This document shows positions 1 to 64,000 of a DNA stretch of 64,000 nucleotides, one piece after another. Source of the stretch: Ridgeia piscesae (taxonomy: Eukaryota > Annelida > Polychaeta > Sabellida > Siboglinidae); contig JAODUO010001341.1 of the NCBI GenBank assembly GCA_025642075.2, positions 75,001 through 139,000 of the forward strand, read 5' to 3'. The notes beneath the pieces were generated by a model. That model had not been told where the DNA came from, did no database searches, and worked only from the letters and a program-made list of their open reading frames with translations. Position 1 is the stretch's first letter, and every line of letters begins with the position of its first letter. A program made the position numbers and the translations under genes.

Positions 1-891
1 CCCACTTTCTCTTTCAAAATGCTTGTTGATACTGTGGTGACATCCAGTGTCCAGATATGTAGATAATACATACGTATTTCACGTAAAGACTTACATTTAG
101 CACCCACATACACTACCTAATTATGCAATACTGTTCAGACTTACATCTCATGAATGCTTGAAAGCCAACGTGTCAATCACATTCAGAGTTCAAACATTTC
201 TTCTGCAACAACGACTACATTGGCGTATTGCGTTACGTTTCATGATGTTCAATAAAAACATTCTTCCGTGACTAAACGGCATTGCAGTTTCGGTGCAAAC
301 CTTGTGTCCATTAATATTTTAAAACTAAAATTGAGCATAATTTAGCGGGAGCCTATTTGGTGGACCCGCTCAATTTCCTAAGAAAATACTTTCATTTTCT
401 GAAGGGTGCACAGATGCAAGAACTTGTAGTAGTTTGAACAGCAGTTTTTGATGAACTATGCATTTTATGCATTATGTCATTTCGCTGCAAGGTAAATTAA
501 AAATATACAAGTATGTAAGCAGTCGTTGATCCATAATGCAGGCATAGTCAGTGATAACTGATGTAATTATTGGTAATCCGCGGTCATAGCACTTTGATCA
601 TTACAAAATTGATCTCAGAATTAATCTCAAAATCGAAGTGCACTATAGTATATTCAATACTGTTTACGATGAATTACAATGGCAGATGTACGAATAGATG
701 TTTCCGCCACTGATGGTATGACATGTATATCACAGTTTACCATACATTGTAGACCTTCTACACAACAGCTAAACCCTTTTGATCTCTCTCGATGTCCGTT
801 AAAAAAATTATTGTCACAACAACACTGAGACAATAACGTGAGACAGTAAACATCCCTGGTTGCCATGGTGATCCTCTCAAATGTGTTCCTT
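1..891. other. Region downstream of HERC1, no gene seen
   Basis: AT-rich sequence past the presumed HERC1 3' end. Short open frames occur on both strands but none has a recognisable domain or splice context. I see no neighbouring gene. Confidence 0.5.
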
Positions 892-897
892 TTTATT
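892..897 (-). terminator. HERC1: Candidate HERC1 polyadenylation signal AATAAA
   Basis: TTTATT on the plus strand reads AATAAA on the gene strand, about 340 bases after the stop codon. A T/G-rich stretch follows at about 795-850. This would give a 3' UTR of some 350-370 bases. No transcript evidence; another signal further down is possible. Confidence 0.35.
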
Positions 898-1234
898 CCT
901 TGTTTTCCATTCACCTGGCGTAAACAGATACAGACACAAACAACAGGTAAACATTCTAAAAACATTTTTGTAATAAATTACTATCCATCTACTCGAGCGA
1001 TCTAATCCTGTCGTCGTTGCTTTTTTTTTAAGTTGTAACCTTATGGTCAACAAAACCACACAACACAGGCTGAAAGACCATTATATAGTGACACCTGAGA
1101 GTGTCACATAAACCACACAACAACCAGGTTTGTTGACAGGAGCAACTACAATATGTCACCTCCTCTTAACCAAGACTGGATCAAGGTCCTAATCCTCTTC
1201 AACAGAGACCTAGTTCCTTGATGCACTGTGACCT

Positions 1235-64000
<62,766 letters not shown>

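Noticed and set aside
654..965. 103-codon minus-strand frame downstream of HERC1
   Set aside because: Overlaps the presumed 3' UTR and polyadenylation signal, has no domain and no supporting context.

Overview
The window is a piece of an invertebrate animal genome and holds most of one very large gene. On the minus strand I could chain 50 coding exons (called W1 to W50 here, W1 at position 64000 and W50 at 1235). Together they encode about 3,230 residues of the giant HECT ubiquitin ligase HERC1. The 5' end, which in this family carries the first RCC1-like domain, lies beyond position 64000. The stop codon is at 1235-1237. All 49 exon-exon phases agree apart from three one-base reading-frame breaks in W38, W45 and W46. 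GT-AG introns, canonical splice sites, SINEs and LINE fragments show a metazoan. A lophotrochozoan such as a mollusc is my guess, and it is a weak one.

Layout by domain, in transcript order: W1-W3 pre-SPRY helical region (64.0-62.6 kb); W3-W5 SPRY (62.9-61.2 kb); W6-W13 linker with a long disordered part (60.1-48.6 kb); W14-W15 UBA domain (47.8-47.2 kb); W16-W19 acidic segment, C/H zinc-like motif and Cys-rich segment (43.6-38.4 kb); W20-W24 helical region (37.9-32.6 kb); W24-W31 WD40 repeats (32.9-23.4 kb); W32-W34 helical linker; W35-W41 second RCC1-like domain (20.4-14.1 kb); W42-W50 HECT domain with the catalytic Cys codon at 1388-1390.

Roughly a third of the window is tandem repeat, almost all of it intronic: eleven minisatellite arrays of 0.4-3.1 kb with unit lengths 17, 22, 23, 25, 32, 37, 41, 42, 42, 79 and 96 bp, plus many microsatellites. 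At least five SINE copies of one tRNA-derived family, several 3'-truncated non-LTR retrotransposon fragments and an unclassified interspersed repeat fill other introns.

The most unusual signal is that seven tandem arrays are copies of the gene's own splice junctions. Arrays beside W6, W17, W18 and W27 repeat the exon tail plus its 5' splice site. Arrays beside W22, W23 and W27 repeat the 3' splice site plus the start of the exon. The duplicated exon bases encode residues conserved in HERC1 (for example HPGCG in W18), so the exon junction looks like the seed and the array the product. Dozens of intact decoy splice sites therefore sit next to real ones inside an essential-type gene. No second protein-coding gene could be supported.
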